A DNA stretch of 44,908 nucleotides from Clostridiales bacterium CHKCI006 (GTDB lineage: Bacteria; Bacillota_I; Bacilli_A; Erysipelotrichales; Coprobacillaceae), in assembly GCA_900018345.1 (NCBI GenBank), contig FCNA01000065.1, positions 1 through 44,908 of the forward strand, written 5' to 3'. The position numbers and the translations under genes were made by a program. The notes under the pieces were generated by a model, which saw only the letters and a program-made list of their open reading frames with translations, had not been told where the DNA came from and searched no databases. Of the stretch, positions 10,782 to 17,715 are shown in pieces; the first letter of the stretch is position 1, and the number at the start of each line of letters is the position of its first letter.

Positions 10782-11204
10782 TTAGCCTTCGAATCCAGTA
10801 ATTTCGATACCCATATTCTTAGCTGTACCAGCGATGATACGCATCGCACCTTCGATATCGTTCGCATTCAAATCTGGCATCTTGTATTCTGCAATTTTCT
10901 TTAAATCATCAGCTGTAATCGTACCTGCAACAGCCTTCTTTGGTGTAGCAGAACCATTCTGCACACCTGCAGCCTTTAAGATCATTTCTGCAGCTGGCGC
11001 TGTTTTACATACGAAATCAAATGATTTGTCATCATAAACAGTGATCACAACTGGTACTGTTTCACCTTTACGATCTTTTGTCTGATCGTTGAAAGCTGTA
11101 CAGAATTTTGGCATTTGGATACCTGCACCTGCTAAAGCTGGTCCTGGTTTAGCGCCGCCTGCCGGAAATTGAATTTTAACAACTTTAGTAACTTTCTTAC
11201 TCAC
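10782..11204 (-). CDS. rplK: 50S ribosomal protein L11
   Basis: L11 forms the GTPase-associated centre with its 23S rRNA site. The protein has 140 residues and includes the N-terminal QFPAGGAKPGPALAGAGIQM proline-rich block and the C-terminal rRNA-binding domain ending in MRIIAGTAKNMGIEI. The start is a GTG at 11202-11204, with GGAGGT 7 bases upstream. An ATG sits directly after that ribosome binding site but is out of frame and meets a stop after four codons. The gene has its own promoter and a probable L1-responsive leader. Confidence 0.97.
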   Translation of the reverse strand: MSKKVTKVVKIQFPAGGAKPGPALAGAGIQMPKFCTAFNDQTKDRKGETVPVVITVYDDKSFDFVCKTAPAAEMILKAAGVQNGSATPKKAVAGTITADDLKKIAEYKMPDLNANDIEGAMRIIAGTAKNMGIEITGFEG

Positions 11205-11237
11205 GCGACATACCTCCTGTAAAATTTGTTGTCCGTG

Positions 11238-11268
11238 CTGTGGTCAATCGGACGATGTCCTTCCACGG
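11238..11268 (-). promoter_or_regulatory. Probable L1-binding hairpin in the rplKA leader
   Basis: The minus strand holds GTGG-AA-GGAC, a 3-base loop, then GTCC-GATTGA-CCAC. Two short helices are thus separated by an asymmetric internal loop with GATTGA on the 3' side. This resembles the L1-binding fold of 23S rRNA and of L1-regulated mRNAs (a GAUGA-type loop next to a closing helix). It lies just upstream of rplK. The match is by eye only, and the extra base in the loop lowers certainty. Confidence 0.55.
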
Positions 11269-11296
11269 ATTATTGGCACCTTCGTGCGCAAAAAAC

Positions 11297-11325
11297 ATCT
11301 TACATGAAAGCAATCAAAAAAGCAA
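11297..11325 (-). promoter_or_regulatory. Promoter of rplK-rplA
   Basis: The -35 is TTGCTT (11320-11325), the spacer is 17 bases and the -10 is TAAGAT (11297-11302). It lies between the nusG-side terminator and the L1 leader, so it would start the rplKA transcript. The -35 overlaps the terminator arm. Confidence 0.55.
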
Positions 11326-11354
11326 GACTTTTTTTGCATTTTTCTTGCTTTTTT
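11316..11354 (-). terminator. Terminator after the nusG transcript
   Basis: The 11-bp arms AAAAAAGCAAG and CTTGCTTTTTT surround a T-rich loop. The structure can work in both directions. It begins 6 bases after the small ORF at 11360-11449 and separates rpmG-secE-nusG from rplKA. Confidence 0.7.
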
Positions 11355-11359
11355 TGAAT

Positions 11360-11449
11360 TTATGAAATTTTGACTGCTAACAGAAGCACGGCCATGATGG
11401 TTCCAATAAAAGTGCTGACACAAATGACCTTGATCTTTTTTTCTGTCAT
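11360..11449 (-). CDS. Small hydrophobic protein coupled to nusG
   Basis: This is an unannotated-size ORF of 29 codons starting one base after the nusG stop codon. It begins MTEKKIKVICVST, continues with a hydrophobic stretch (residues 8-26, rich in Ile, Val, Leu and Ala) and ends VKIS, so it reads as a charged start plus one transmembrane helix. AGAAGG lies 9 bases before the ATG, inside the nusG 3' end. The ORF ends just before a terminator, so it would be the last gene of the rpmG-secE-nusG transcript. I do not recognise it. Its length is short enough that chance cannot be excluded, but start, ribosome binding site, hydrophobic profile and terminator all agree. Confidence 0.5.
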   Translation of the reverse strand: MTEKKIKVICVSTFIGTIMAVLLLAVKIS

Positions 11450-11450
11450 A

Positions 11451-12005
11451 TCATTCTGCCTTCTCTAAATGAATAAGCTCCACTTCAATAGGTGTCTTAC
11501 GACCGATCATATCGACTAAGACACGCGCTGTTTGACGATCTGTATCGATGGCATCCACTTTACCGCTCTTACCCACAAAAGGTCCACCCATGATATTGAC
11601 TTCATCGCCGACATCATAAGCTACCTTAACGTCGTTCGTGGTGATCCCCATATTTCTTAAGATCGGTTCGATTTCATGACGTGCCAGCGGGAAAGGTTTC
11701 GCTCCACCACCGGATGAACCAATGAAGCCCGTGACACCGGATGTATTACGTACCACGTACCAGGCTTCATCTGTCATGATCATTTCAACTAGGACATATC
11801 CCGGAAACATATTTTTAGTCACGTTGATCTTTTTACCATCTTTGATCTCTGTTTCGACATGCTCTGGAATCACGACATTAAACAAACAATCCTGAATGCC
11901 CATTGATTCGACACGTTTCAAAATATTCTCTTTGACTTTGTTTTCATGACCGGAGTAGGTATTGACTACATACCACTGCCGACCTTCATCATTCATTCCT
12001 GCCAT
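11451..12005 (-). CDS. nusG: Transcription termination/antitermination protein NusG
   Basis: NusG binds RNA polymerase and modulates pausing and termination. The protein has 184 residues. The NGN domain runs from QWYVVNTYSGHENKVKENIL to about residue 115 and includes FPGYVLVEM and RNTSGVTGFIG. The KOW domain is near the C-terminus (VGDEVNIMGGPFVGKSGKV). It starts a single base after secE ends and shares the transcript with rpmG and secE, the usual Bacillota arrangement. Confidence 0.97.
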   Translation of the reverse strand: MAGMNDEGRQWYVVNTYSGHENKVKENILKRVESMGIQDCLFNVVIPEHVETEIKDGKKINVTKNMFPGYVLVEMIMTDEAWYVVRNTSGVTGFIGSSGGGAKPFPLARHEIEPILRNMGITTNDVKVAYDVGDEVNIMGGPFVGKSGKVDAIDTDRQTARVLVDMIGRKTPIEVELIHLEKAE

Positions 12006-12006
12006 A

Positions 12007-12195
12007 TTAACTAATCCTCAACAATCTTAAAATCATTGCGATGAGCGCATCGCTTGCAAAAAAGAAAATTCCAAATAAGATACAAAAGGCCAAAACTGTG
12101 CCTGTATTCTTGATCAATTCCTTACGCTTCAGCCAGGTGACATGTTTAGCTTCGGCGCGGATTCCCTTAATACTAAACCAATCTCTGAACTTCAT
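12007..12195 (-). CDS. secE: Preprotein translocase subunit SecE
   Basis: SecE clamps the SecY channel in the membrane. The protein has 62 residues, typical of the short Gram-positive form: an amphipathic N-terminal part containing the conserved WLKRKELIKNTGTVL segment and a single transmembrane helix (about residues 34-56). GGAGG lies a few bases before the ATG and overlaps the rpmG stop region, so the two genes are translationally close. It lies directly upstream of nusG. Confidence 0.95.
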   Translation of the reverse strand: MKFRDWFSIKGIRAEAKHVTWLKRKELIKNTGTVLAFCILFGIFFFASDALIAMILRLLRIS

Positions 12196-12203
12196 AGACC
12201 CTC

Positions 12204-12353
12204 CTACTTTGTTTCCCTATGTAAAGTATGTTTCTTACAATGCTTACAATATTTACGCAGCTCTAAGCGCTCCGTATTCATGCGGGCATTTTTTAAAACC
12301 GTATAATTACGTGACAAACACTCTGTGCATACAAGTATCGCTTTCTTCTTCAT
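12204..12353 (-). CDS. rpmG: 50S ribosomal protein L33
   Basis: This is a 49-residue gene. It begins [19 protein letters not shown] and has two CxxC pairs (CTEC and CKHC), so it is a zinc-binding type L33. The family pattern of a first CxxC, NYxV, a middle RLELRKYC and a closing [14 protein letters not shown] is complete. AGGTGA precedes the ATG. It is the first gene of the rpmG-secE-nusG transcript, with its own promoter at 12376-12404. Position next to secE matches rpmGB of Bacillus. Confidence 0.95.
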   Translation of the reverse strand: MKKKAILVCTECLSRNYTVLKNARMNTERLELRKYCKHCKKHTLHRETK

Positions 12354-12375
12354 TGACAATCACCTACGTTATATC

Positions 12376-12404
12376 AATTTACCACACTTATCCTCAATAG
12401 TCAA
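12376..12404 (-). promoter_or_regulatory. Promoter of rpmG-secE-nusG
   Basis: The -35 is TTGACT (12399-12404), the spacer is 17 bases, and the -10 is TAAATT (12376-12381) with a TG one base upstream (extended -10). The promoter lies right at the end of the sigma factor gene. Confidence 0.7.
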
Positions 12405-12405
12405 A

Positions 12406-12939
12406 TTATTGACGAAGAAATCCTATCTTTTTTCGCAGTCGATAAAGCGCATTTTCATACTGCTTCGATGAAATTTCGAGCTGTGAAACGATTTCCTGCT
12501 TCCCTTGTCCCTCTATAAGCCTTCTAAGGATCTCCTTTTCCAGCCCTTTGAGTTCCAGGCTGACTGCCCTTGAAAGCTCATAGAGAACCAGGCGCTGATC
12601 GGAACGTTTTTCAGCCCGTTCATCAGCAATGATCTCCTCTTTGCCATCCAACGGAACAAATCGGTTCAAGCCGACTGCCTGTTCCACATAGTTAAGAACA
12701 CAATAATGCAGCCGGTTTTTCACGAAAGTGGAAAACCGGGTATTCAATGTCTCACAATAATATTGCGTACATTGATAAAAACAAATCTCACATTCCTGAA
12801 TACATTCATCTATATCAAACTGTGCCATTCGTTTCACATAATAACTTGCCAGGACAAAGGATCGAATGAGCGCATGATAACGTTCAAACAATGCCTCAAA
12901 AGCCCAGTCGTTCTGCTGCCGATATAAATAGAGCAGCAT
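12406..12939 (-). CDS. sigH: Sigma-70 family factor, divergent SigH-like
   Basis: This gene sits between rlmB and rpmG, where Bacillus has sigH (spo0H), the sigma factor for early sporulation and stationary phase. The sequence is divergent: region 2 contains FEALFERYHALIRSF and DIDECIQECEI, and region 4 ends GKQEIVSQLEISSKQYENAL-YRLRKKI. The last part resembles the SigH segment KSIDNALQRVKRKL. Three in-frame ATGs precede the one I chose (12939), which lies 4 bases after the rlmB stop and gives 177 residues; none of the four has a clear ribosome binding site, so translation is probably coupled to rlmB. SigH identity rests on position plus the C-terminal match. yacP, present between these genes in Bacillus, is missing. 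Confidence 0.65.
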   Translation of the reverse strand: MLLYLYRQQNDWAFEALFERYHALIRSFVLASYYVKRMAQFDIDECIQECEICFYQCTQYYCETLNTRFSTFVKNRLHYCVLNYVEQAVGLNRFVPLDGKEEIIADERAEKRSDQRLVLYELSRAVSLELKGLEKEILRRLIEGQGKQEIVSQLEISSKQYENALYRLRKKIGFLRQ

Positions 12940-12943
12940 TTCG

Positions 12944-13672
12944 TCATGAAAGGGGGTGTCTAGCGGCATCGATGGCATATAACAGGATGGCACACGCAAC
13001 AGAAGCATTCAAACTCGTCACATGCCCACGCATCGGCAGGCTGACCTTAAAATCACATTTTTCCAAGACCAGACGAGAAATACCAAAACCTTCTGAACCG
13101 ATGACCAGAACCAATGGCCCTCGATAATCCGGTTCACGGTAATCCTGGGCGCCTTCCATGGCAGTCCCAACGACCCAGTAACCTTCCTGTTTAAGCGTTT
13201 CTAAAGTTCGGGCGAGATTTGTGACCTGACAGACAGGAACATGCTCGATGGCACCGGTAGACACCTTGGCAACCGTTGAGTTGAGCGAAACGGAGCGATT
13301 TTTCCCAATGATGATGCCATCAGCCCCAATGGCGTCCGCTGTACGCAGGATGGCACCTAAATTATGCGGATCTTCCAGCCCATCCAGCATGACAAGCAAT
13401 GGCTCCGATTTGGCTTTTAACTGCGCGATCAAACTCTCCAGAGGCATATAATCATAGCCCTCTACCTGCGCTAACAGCCCCTGGGTCCTGGCCTGAGGCG
13501 CATGCCGCATGAAAAAGCGTTTGGGCTGCACCGAGACGGCAACTCCTTTTTGCCGGCATAAGGCGATGATCTTCTCATCCCGGCTGCCTTCCTGAACATA
13601 AACAGTATCCTGGATGCGTCCATTTTCCAGGGCTTCACGAATTGTGTTTTTACCGTAGATCCATTCTTTCAT
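12944..13672 (-). CDS. rlmB: 23S rRNA 2'-O-methyltransferase RlmB (SpoU/TrmH family)
   Basis: This is a SPOUT-class methyltransferase, expected to methylate the ribose of a guanosine in 23S rRNA. The protein has 242 residues. The N-terminal substrate-binding domain starts MKEWIYGKNTIREAL; the SPOUT motifs are LDGLEDPHNLGAILRTADA, VIGSEGFGI and SLPMRGHVTSLNASVACAIL near the C-terminus. The ATG at 13672 was chosen because GGGAG lies about 8 bases before it; the open frame upstream overlaps mrnC. It still overlaps the mrnC 3' end by 23 bases. Order mrnC-rlmB matches Bacillus yazC-yacO. Confidence 0.93.
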   Translation of the reverse strand: MKEWIYGKNTIREALENGRIQDTVYVQEGSRDEKIIALCRQKGVAVSVQPKRFFMRHAPQARTQGLLAQVEGYDYMPLESLIAQLKAKSEPLLVMLDGLEDPHNLGAILRTADAIGADGIIIGKNRSVSLNSTVAKVSTGAIEHVPVCQVTNLARTLETLKQEGYWVVGTAMEGAQDYREPDYRGPLVLVIGSEGFGISRLVLEKCDFKVSLPMRGHVTSLNASVACAILLYAIDAARHPLS

Positions 13673-14069
13673 CTGTTTCTCCCTTCTTCCTGTTGATGTA
13701 TGCGATATATAAACGAAAGATCTCCTGGATGCGCGGCTCATTTCCCATCAGGTGCCAGGTTCCCAAGATGGCTTCAAACCCGCTGGACTCATTATGTGCC
13801 TTCACATCCTTATGTGTTTTGCGGGCATGATGCGCATTGCGTCCTCGCCGATACCAGTCCAGCTCCTGACTGGTCAGCCAACCCTGTTCTTTAGCAGCCT
13901 GCATAAAATCAGCCTGAGCCCAGGCGCTCACATATTGGATCGATGCTTTTTGCAGTAAGTGAGGCTTCACGATGCCTGCTTCGAGGACCAGGTAATCTCG
14001 TACCAGGACCTCGAGCACCGCATCGCCGATATAGGCCAGGACCAGGGCATTGGTCAATTCAGGTCGCAT
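13650..14069 (-). CDS. mrnC: Mini-ribonuclease III
   Basis: Mini-III is a small RNase III-like enzyme without a double-stranded RNA binding domain; in Bacillus subtilis it matures the ends of 23S rRNA. The protein has 139 residues. The signature NALVLAYIGDAVLEVLVRDY (about residues 7-26) carries the metal-binding Asp17, and GRNAHHARKTHKDVKAHNES is the second conserved region. It overlaps the cysS stop by one base (TAATG), so the two are translationally coupled. Confidence 0.93.
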   Translation of the reverse strand: MRPELTNALVLAYIGDAVLEVLVRDYLVLEAGIVKPHLLQKASIQYVSAWAQADFMQAAKEQGWLTSQELDWYRRGRNAHHARKTHKDVKAHNESSGFEAILGTWHLMGNEPRIQEIFRLYIAYINRKKGETDERMDLR

Positions 14070-15409
14070 TAAAGGATGCCTCGCTTCGCCAGCTCCGACC
14101 TCAACTCGTCCGCCTTTTCAAAATTCTTTGCTTGCTTCAGCGCCTGCCACTGTGTATAGAGCGTGATCTCTTCTTCGGATAACCGACGATAAGAAAAAGC
14201 AAAACCAAAAATAGCTGCCATTGCCTGCAGTGAGGCAAAATGCGTTTCCAGTGCCTGTTCATCCATTTCCTTTTGGCGCAGCAGCGTGTTGAGCACTTTG
14301 ACTTCATCCAGCAGGCTAGTTAATCCGTTAGACGTATTCAGATCATCTTCCAGCACTTCTGCCAGGTGATCGACAACCGCCCTGTCCGGCTTGGCATCTA
14401 AAGCAAGACGACGGATCTGCAGCTGCAAAGCACTCTGACTGATGGCCCGTTCCACCTTTGCCACTTCTTTTTTCACGTTGTTGACCACATCATCCGTAAA
14501 GTTCAGCGGATTACGGTAATGCGTTGAAAGCATCAGCCATTTATAAACATTGACCCCCAGTTCGGCCACCAGATCTTTGGCCCATTTGACATTTCCTAAT
14601 GATTTAGACATCTTTTCATTATTGATGTTGATCATCTGATTATGCATCCAGTAATTAGCGATCTTATGCTGATGGTAAGCCATGGACTGAGCAATCTCAT
14701 TTTCATGATGTGGGAATTTGAGATCCTGTCCTCCACCATGAATATCGATGCGCCCATCTTCAAAAAGCTGATTGATCATAACAACACATTCCGTGTGCCA
14801 GCCAGGCCGACCTTTCGACCATGGTGAATCCCATTGAATGCCTTCGTCTGTTTTCTTCCATAAAGCAAAATCCAATGGCGATTCTTTTTTCTCAGCTCCA
14901 TCGACACGTTCACTGGCCCCTTCGATCAGCTCTTCGATGCGGATCCCGGAAAGGCAGCCGTAATCTTTGACGCTGGATACACGGAAATAGACATCGCCAT
15001 CGACCACATAAGCACTGCCATTCTCGACTAAAGAGGCGATAAAGGCAATGATAGCCGGCATCGTTTCTGTCACTCGAGGGGTGTAAGTCGGTGTCTTTAA
15101 ATTCAGATCCTGACGCACTTTTTCGTAAGCAGCAATATACGTATTCGCAATCTCCGCTTCGCTCTTACCTTCCTGTTTGGCTTTGCGAATGATCTTATCG
15201 TCCACATCCGTATAGTTGGAAACATAGGTCACTTCATAGCCACGATACTCCAACAGTCGGCGCAGCACATCAAAAACGATCATTGGACGCGTATTGCCGA
15301 TATGCGCATGGTCATAGACCGTTGGCCCACACACATACATGCTGACCTTGCCTTCACGCAGCACTTCAAAATTTTCTTTTTGGTTCGTTAATGTGTTAAA
15401 TACTTTCAT
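14069..15409 (-). CDS. cysS: Cysteinyl-tRNA synthetase
   Basis: This enzyme charges tRNA-Cys. The protein has 446 residues, slightly shorter than the usual 460 or so. The class I HIGH-type motif HAHIGN is at about residues 34-39, with zinc ligand C27 just before it; a second ligand region is GWHTECVVMI, and HHENEIAQ follows. KMSKSLGN is near residue 265. It lies behind a Cys-specific T-box leader, so uncharged tRNA-Cys should raise its expression. It is the first gene of cysS-mrnC-rlmB-sigH. Confidence 0.97.
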   Translation of the reverse strand: MKVFNTLTNQKENFEVLREGKVSMYVCGPTVYDHAHIGNTRPMIVFDVLRRLLEYRGYEVTYVSNYTDVDDKIIRKAKQEGKSEAEIANTYIAAYEKVRQDLNLKTPTYTPRVTETMPAIIAFIASLVENGSAYVVDGDVYFRVSSVKDYGCLSGIRIEELIEGASERVDGAEKKESPLDFALWKKTDEGIQWDSPWSKGRPGWHTECVVMINQLFEDGRIDIHGGGQDLKFPHHENEIAQSMAYHQHKIANYWMHNQMININNEKMSKSLGNVKWAKDLVAELGVNVYKWLMLSTHYRNPLNFTDDVVNNVKKEVAKVERAISQSALQLQIRRLALDAKPDRAVVDHLAEVLEDDLNTSNGLTSLLDEVKVLNTLLRQKEMDEQALETHFASLQAMAAIFGFAFSYRRLSEEEITLYTQWQALKQAKNFEKADELRSELAKRGIL

Positions 15410-15425
15410 AATAACTCCTTTCGAT

Positions 15426-15635
15426 AAAAAAAGACCGGCACTGTAAAGACGCTTGCGCGCGGTTCCACTTTACTTAGGCCTGGCCTCCCTTTCAATTCTT
15501 AACGTGAATCAGCCGTCCTCGATTAAGAGGCACTCCATAGGCGCACTTCAAACGCTTTGACAGACATCGTTCCACCATCCCGATGCTCTCTGGACTGTCT
15601 TGTCGCTTTACTTTTCCTATTCATCATTTTCATCT
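15426..15635 (-). promoter_or_regulatory. T-box riboswitch, cysteine specific
   Basis: Upstream of cysS the minus strand has the T-box core AAAGTGGAACCGCG (about 15456-15471). About 75 bases before it, the specifier region GAAGTGCGCC shows the Cys codon TGC (15543-15545), and distal stem I features (AGAGAGC, GGTGGAACGATG) are at about 15570-15595. Downstream, GACCGCGC-like bases of the T-box can pair, with bulges, with GTGCCGGTC, followed by seven Ts (15426-15431 region), giving the terminator. The Cys codon agrees with the downstream gene. Confidence 0.9.
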
Positions 15636-15643
15636 ATCTTCTT

Positions 15644-16177
15644 TTATGAAGTCACGCTCTGCGCCTCATTGACCGATAGTGACATCAGGAATTCCCACAT
15701 TTCAGAGATGTTCTCTTCATAGGTCGCCTGCTCAGCAATATAAGAGAACACATATTGCTGATTACCGACATAGAGGACGATTTCTGAAAAACAAGTGCCG
15801 TCTCGCCCATTTTCCCCATCGATCCGATAAGCGCTCTGACCACTGGTTAAATGAATCTCACTGCTGGCCGTCACGCTGACACCCAGGTTTTCTAACTTTG
15901 TGCAGTAGATCTGCACCAGCTCAGAAGGTGTATTGCGATCTTCGATGGCATAGACATCCAGGAACATCGCTTCACGGGAGTTGGGTGCCTGGATATCCAC
16001 AGACAGCTTCAAATCATCTTTTTCCAGACGCCAGTTACGCGGATAATAAAACATGACATTATCACTGTAACTATACAATAAGCCTTCTTTTTCCAGGTTG
16101 AATGCCTGATGCTGTGCACCACAGGCACATAAGCACACTAGGGCAATCATCAAAAGAAACCTCTTGATTTTCATCAT
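15644..16177 (-). CDS. Putative lipoprotein of unknown function
   Basis: The protein has 177 residues, starting with a lipoprotein signal (MMKIKRFLLMIALVCLCACG, lipobox ending at C19), so it should be anchored to the outside of the membrane. The mature part is a single soluble domain with VMFYYPRNWRLEKDDLKLSV near its start, similar in style to PsbP-like or DUF-type lipoproteins, but I do not recognise the family. GAAGGGGG precedes the two adjacent ATGs. It has its own promoter (16198-16226) and ends just before the cysS T-box, so T-box transcription may start within its 3' end. Confidence 0.8.
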   Translation of the reverse strand: MMKIKRFLLMIALVCLCACGAQHQAFNLEKEGLLYSYSDNVMFYYPRNWRLEKDDLKLSVDIQAPNSREAMFLDVYAIEDRNTPSELVQIYCTKLENLGVSVTASSEIHLTSGQSAYRIDGENGRDGTCFSEIVLYVGNQQYVFSYIAEQATYEENISEMWEFLMSLSVNEAQSVTS

Positions 16178-16197
16178 TTCAGCCCCCTTCTTTATTT

Positions 16198-16226
16198 ATT
16201 CTATACGAAATGCAGCGAAATGTAAA
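16198..16226 (-). promoter_or_regulatory. Promoter of the lipoprotein gene
   Basis: The -35 is TTTACA (16221-16226), the spacer is 17 bases and the -10 is TAGAAT (16198-16203). It sits just after the glg terminator. Confidence 0.7.
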
Positions 16227-16250
16227 CTCATGCGCATGATTTTTCATTCG

Positions 16251-16277
16251 AAAAAGCTTGCGGGTCTGACCGCAAGC
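16251..16277 (-). terminator. Terminator of the glg operon
   Basis: On the minus strand the 8-bp perfect stem GCTTGCGG/CCGCAAGC with a 6-base loop is followed by TTTTTCG, shortly after the glgA stop. Confidence 0.85.
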
Positions 16278-16284
16278 TCATGGT

Positions 16285-17715
16285 TTATTCATCTACCAGT
16301 TTTTTGAAGACATCGATATACTGTTTTGCACTGTTCTCCCAGTCCAGCTTCGAATTCATCGCTGCATCAACCAGGTGATTCCAATGCTTCTTATTGGCAT
16401 ACATCGTCTGGGCATAGTTGATGACACTCATCATCTCATCGCCGCTGTAATGAGCAAAGCTAAAGCCGTTACCGGTCATTTCATATTCGTTATATGGAAT
16501 GACGCTGTCTTTAAGACCACCGGTCTCACGAACGATTGGAATCGTTCCATAACGTAAGGACATCATCTGAGATAATCCGCATGGTTCAAAGAGACTTGGC
16601 ATCAAAAACATATCGCAGCTTGCATAAATACGGCAGGACAAAGCAAAATCGTATTTCAGATTTAAAGAGAACTTCTCTGGATACTGACCAGCCCAATATC
16701 TTAAGCCATCTTCATACTTGCGATCGCCGGCACCTAAAACAACGACCTGCACATCGCGATGCATCATTTCATCCATCTTAGATAAGATGAGATCCAGACC
16801 TTTCTGCCAGGTCAAACGGGTCACGATACCAATCAGAGGAACTTCCTCATTTTCAGGCAGACCCAGTTCACGCTGCAGAGCGATCTTGTTTTTCACTTTT
16901 TCCTCTTTCCAGTTATCCTTATTGAAATGGTAGAGGATATTTGGATCGGTCTCAGGGTTATTGGTATCATAATCGATACCGTTCAAAATACCCACCAGGC
17001 GATCCTTCTTCATATTCAAGATGGATTGCAGCCCTTCACCGTATTCATCAGTCAGGATCTCCTTGGCATAAGTTGGAGAAACGGTCGTCACCAGATCACT
17101 GTAAAGGATGGCTGCTTTCATCATATTGAAGCAGTTGTCATGACGAAGATTACCATTGTAATAGAGATGATCCCCTAATCCAAACAGATCATTGATCAGA
17201 CGTGGATCGGCTTTGCCCTGATAGGCAATATTGTGAATTGTAAAAGTAATCTTGATATCATGATAGAATTCATAATAACCATAACGTTCCTTATATAAAG
17301 GAGCGATCATGGCTGCCTGCCAGTCATGCAAAGAGAGAATATCCGGTTTGATATTCAGATGACTGAGCATTTCCAGCACGGCAAAATCAAAGAAAGCAAA
17401 ACGTTCATAATCATCGTCGTAGCTGTATAGACCAGGACGTCCAAAATACTGCTCATTATCAATGAAGTAGAAGGTCACACCATCTAATTCCGTTTTAAAG
17501 ATACCACAGTATTCCCGACGCCAGGAGACCCAGATATAGTAGCTTGTCACATATTCCAATGTCTCCGCTAATTTCATGTCGCGATATTTTGGCAGTACAA
17601 CGCTGCATTCCACACCCTGTTCAACCAAAGCTTTAGGTAAAGAACCTAAAACATCTGCCAGTCCTCCAGATTTGATATAAGGGGTGACCTCACTGCCGAC
17701 AAACAAGACTTTCAT
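16285..17715 (-). CDS. glgA: Glycogen synthase (ADP-glucose)
   Basis: GlgA (GT5 family) extends glycogen from ADP-glucose. The protein has 476 residues, the usual length. The ADP-glucose binding motif KSGGL is at residues 15-19 (a variant of KTGGL), TFTIHNIAYQG lies near residue 160, and the C-terminal nucleotide-binding part includes GIVTRLTWQKGLDLI and PSLFEPCGLSQMMSLRYGT. It overlaps the glgD stop by one base (TAATG). It is the last gene of glgC-glgD-glgA and is followed by a terminator. Confidence 0.97.
   Translation of the reverse strand: MKVLFVGSEVTPYIKSGGLADVLGSLPKALVEQGVECSVVLPKYRDMKLAETLEYVTSYYIWVSWRREYCGIFKTELDGVTFYFIDNEQYFGRPGLYSYDDDYERFAFFDFAVLEMLSHLNIKPDILSLHDWQAAMIAPLYKERYGYYEFYHDIKITFTIHNIAYQGKADPRLINDLFGLGDHLYYNGNLRHDNCFNMMKAAILYSDLVTTVSPTYAKEILTDEYGEGLQSILNMKKDRLVGILNGIDYDTNNPETDPNILYHFNKDNWKEEKVKNKIALQRELGLPENEEVPLIGIVTRLTWQKGLDLILSKMDEMMHRDVQVVVLGAGDRKYEDGLRYWAGQYPEKFSLNLKYDFALSCRIYASCDMFLMPSLFEPCGLSQMMSLRYGTIPIVRETGGLKDSVIPYNEYEMTGNGFSFAHYSGDEMMSVINYAQTMYANKKHWNHLVDAAMNSKLDWENSAKQYIDVFKKLVDE

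Noticed and set aside
11201-11211. ATG directly after the rplK ribosome binding site, encoding a four-codon peptide
   Set aside because: It touches the GGAGGT site, so it is too close for initiation; the in-frame GTG 7 bases away is the true start.
12041-12400. Plus-strand 119-codon frame across secE and rpmG
   Set aside because: It lies antisense to secE and rpmG, whose protein signatures are clear.
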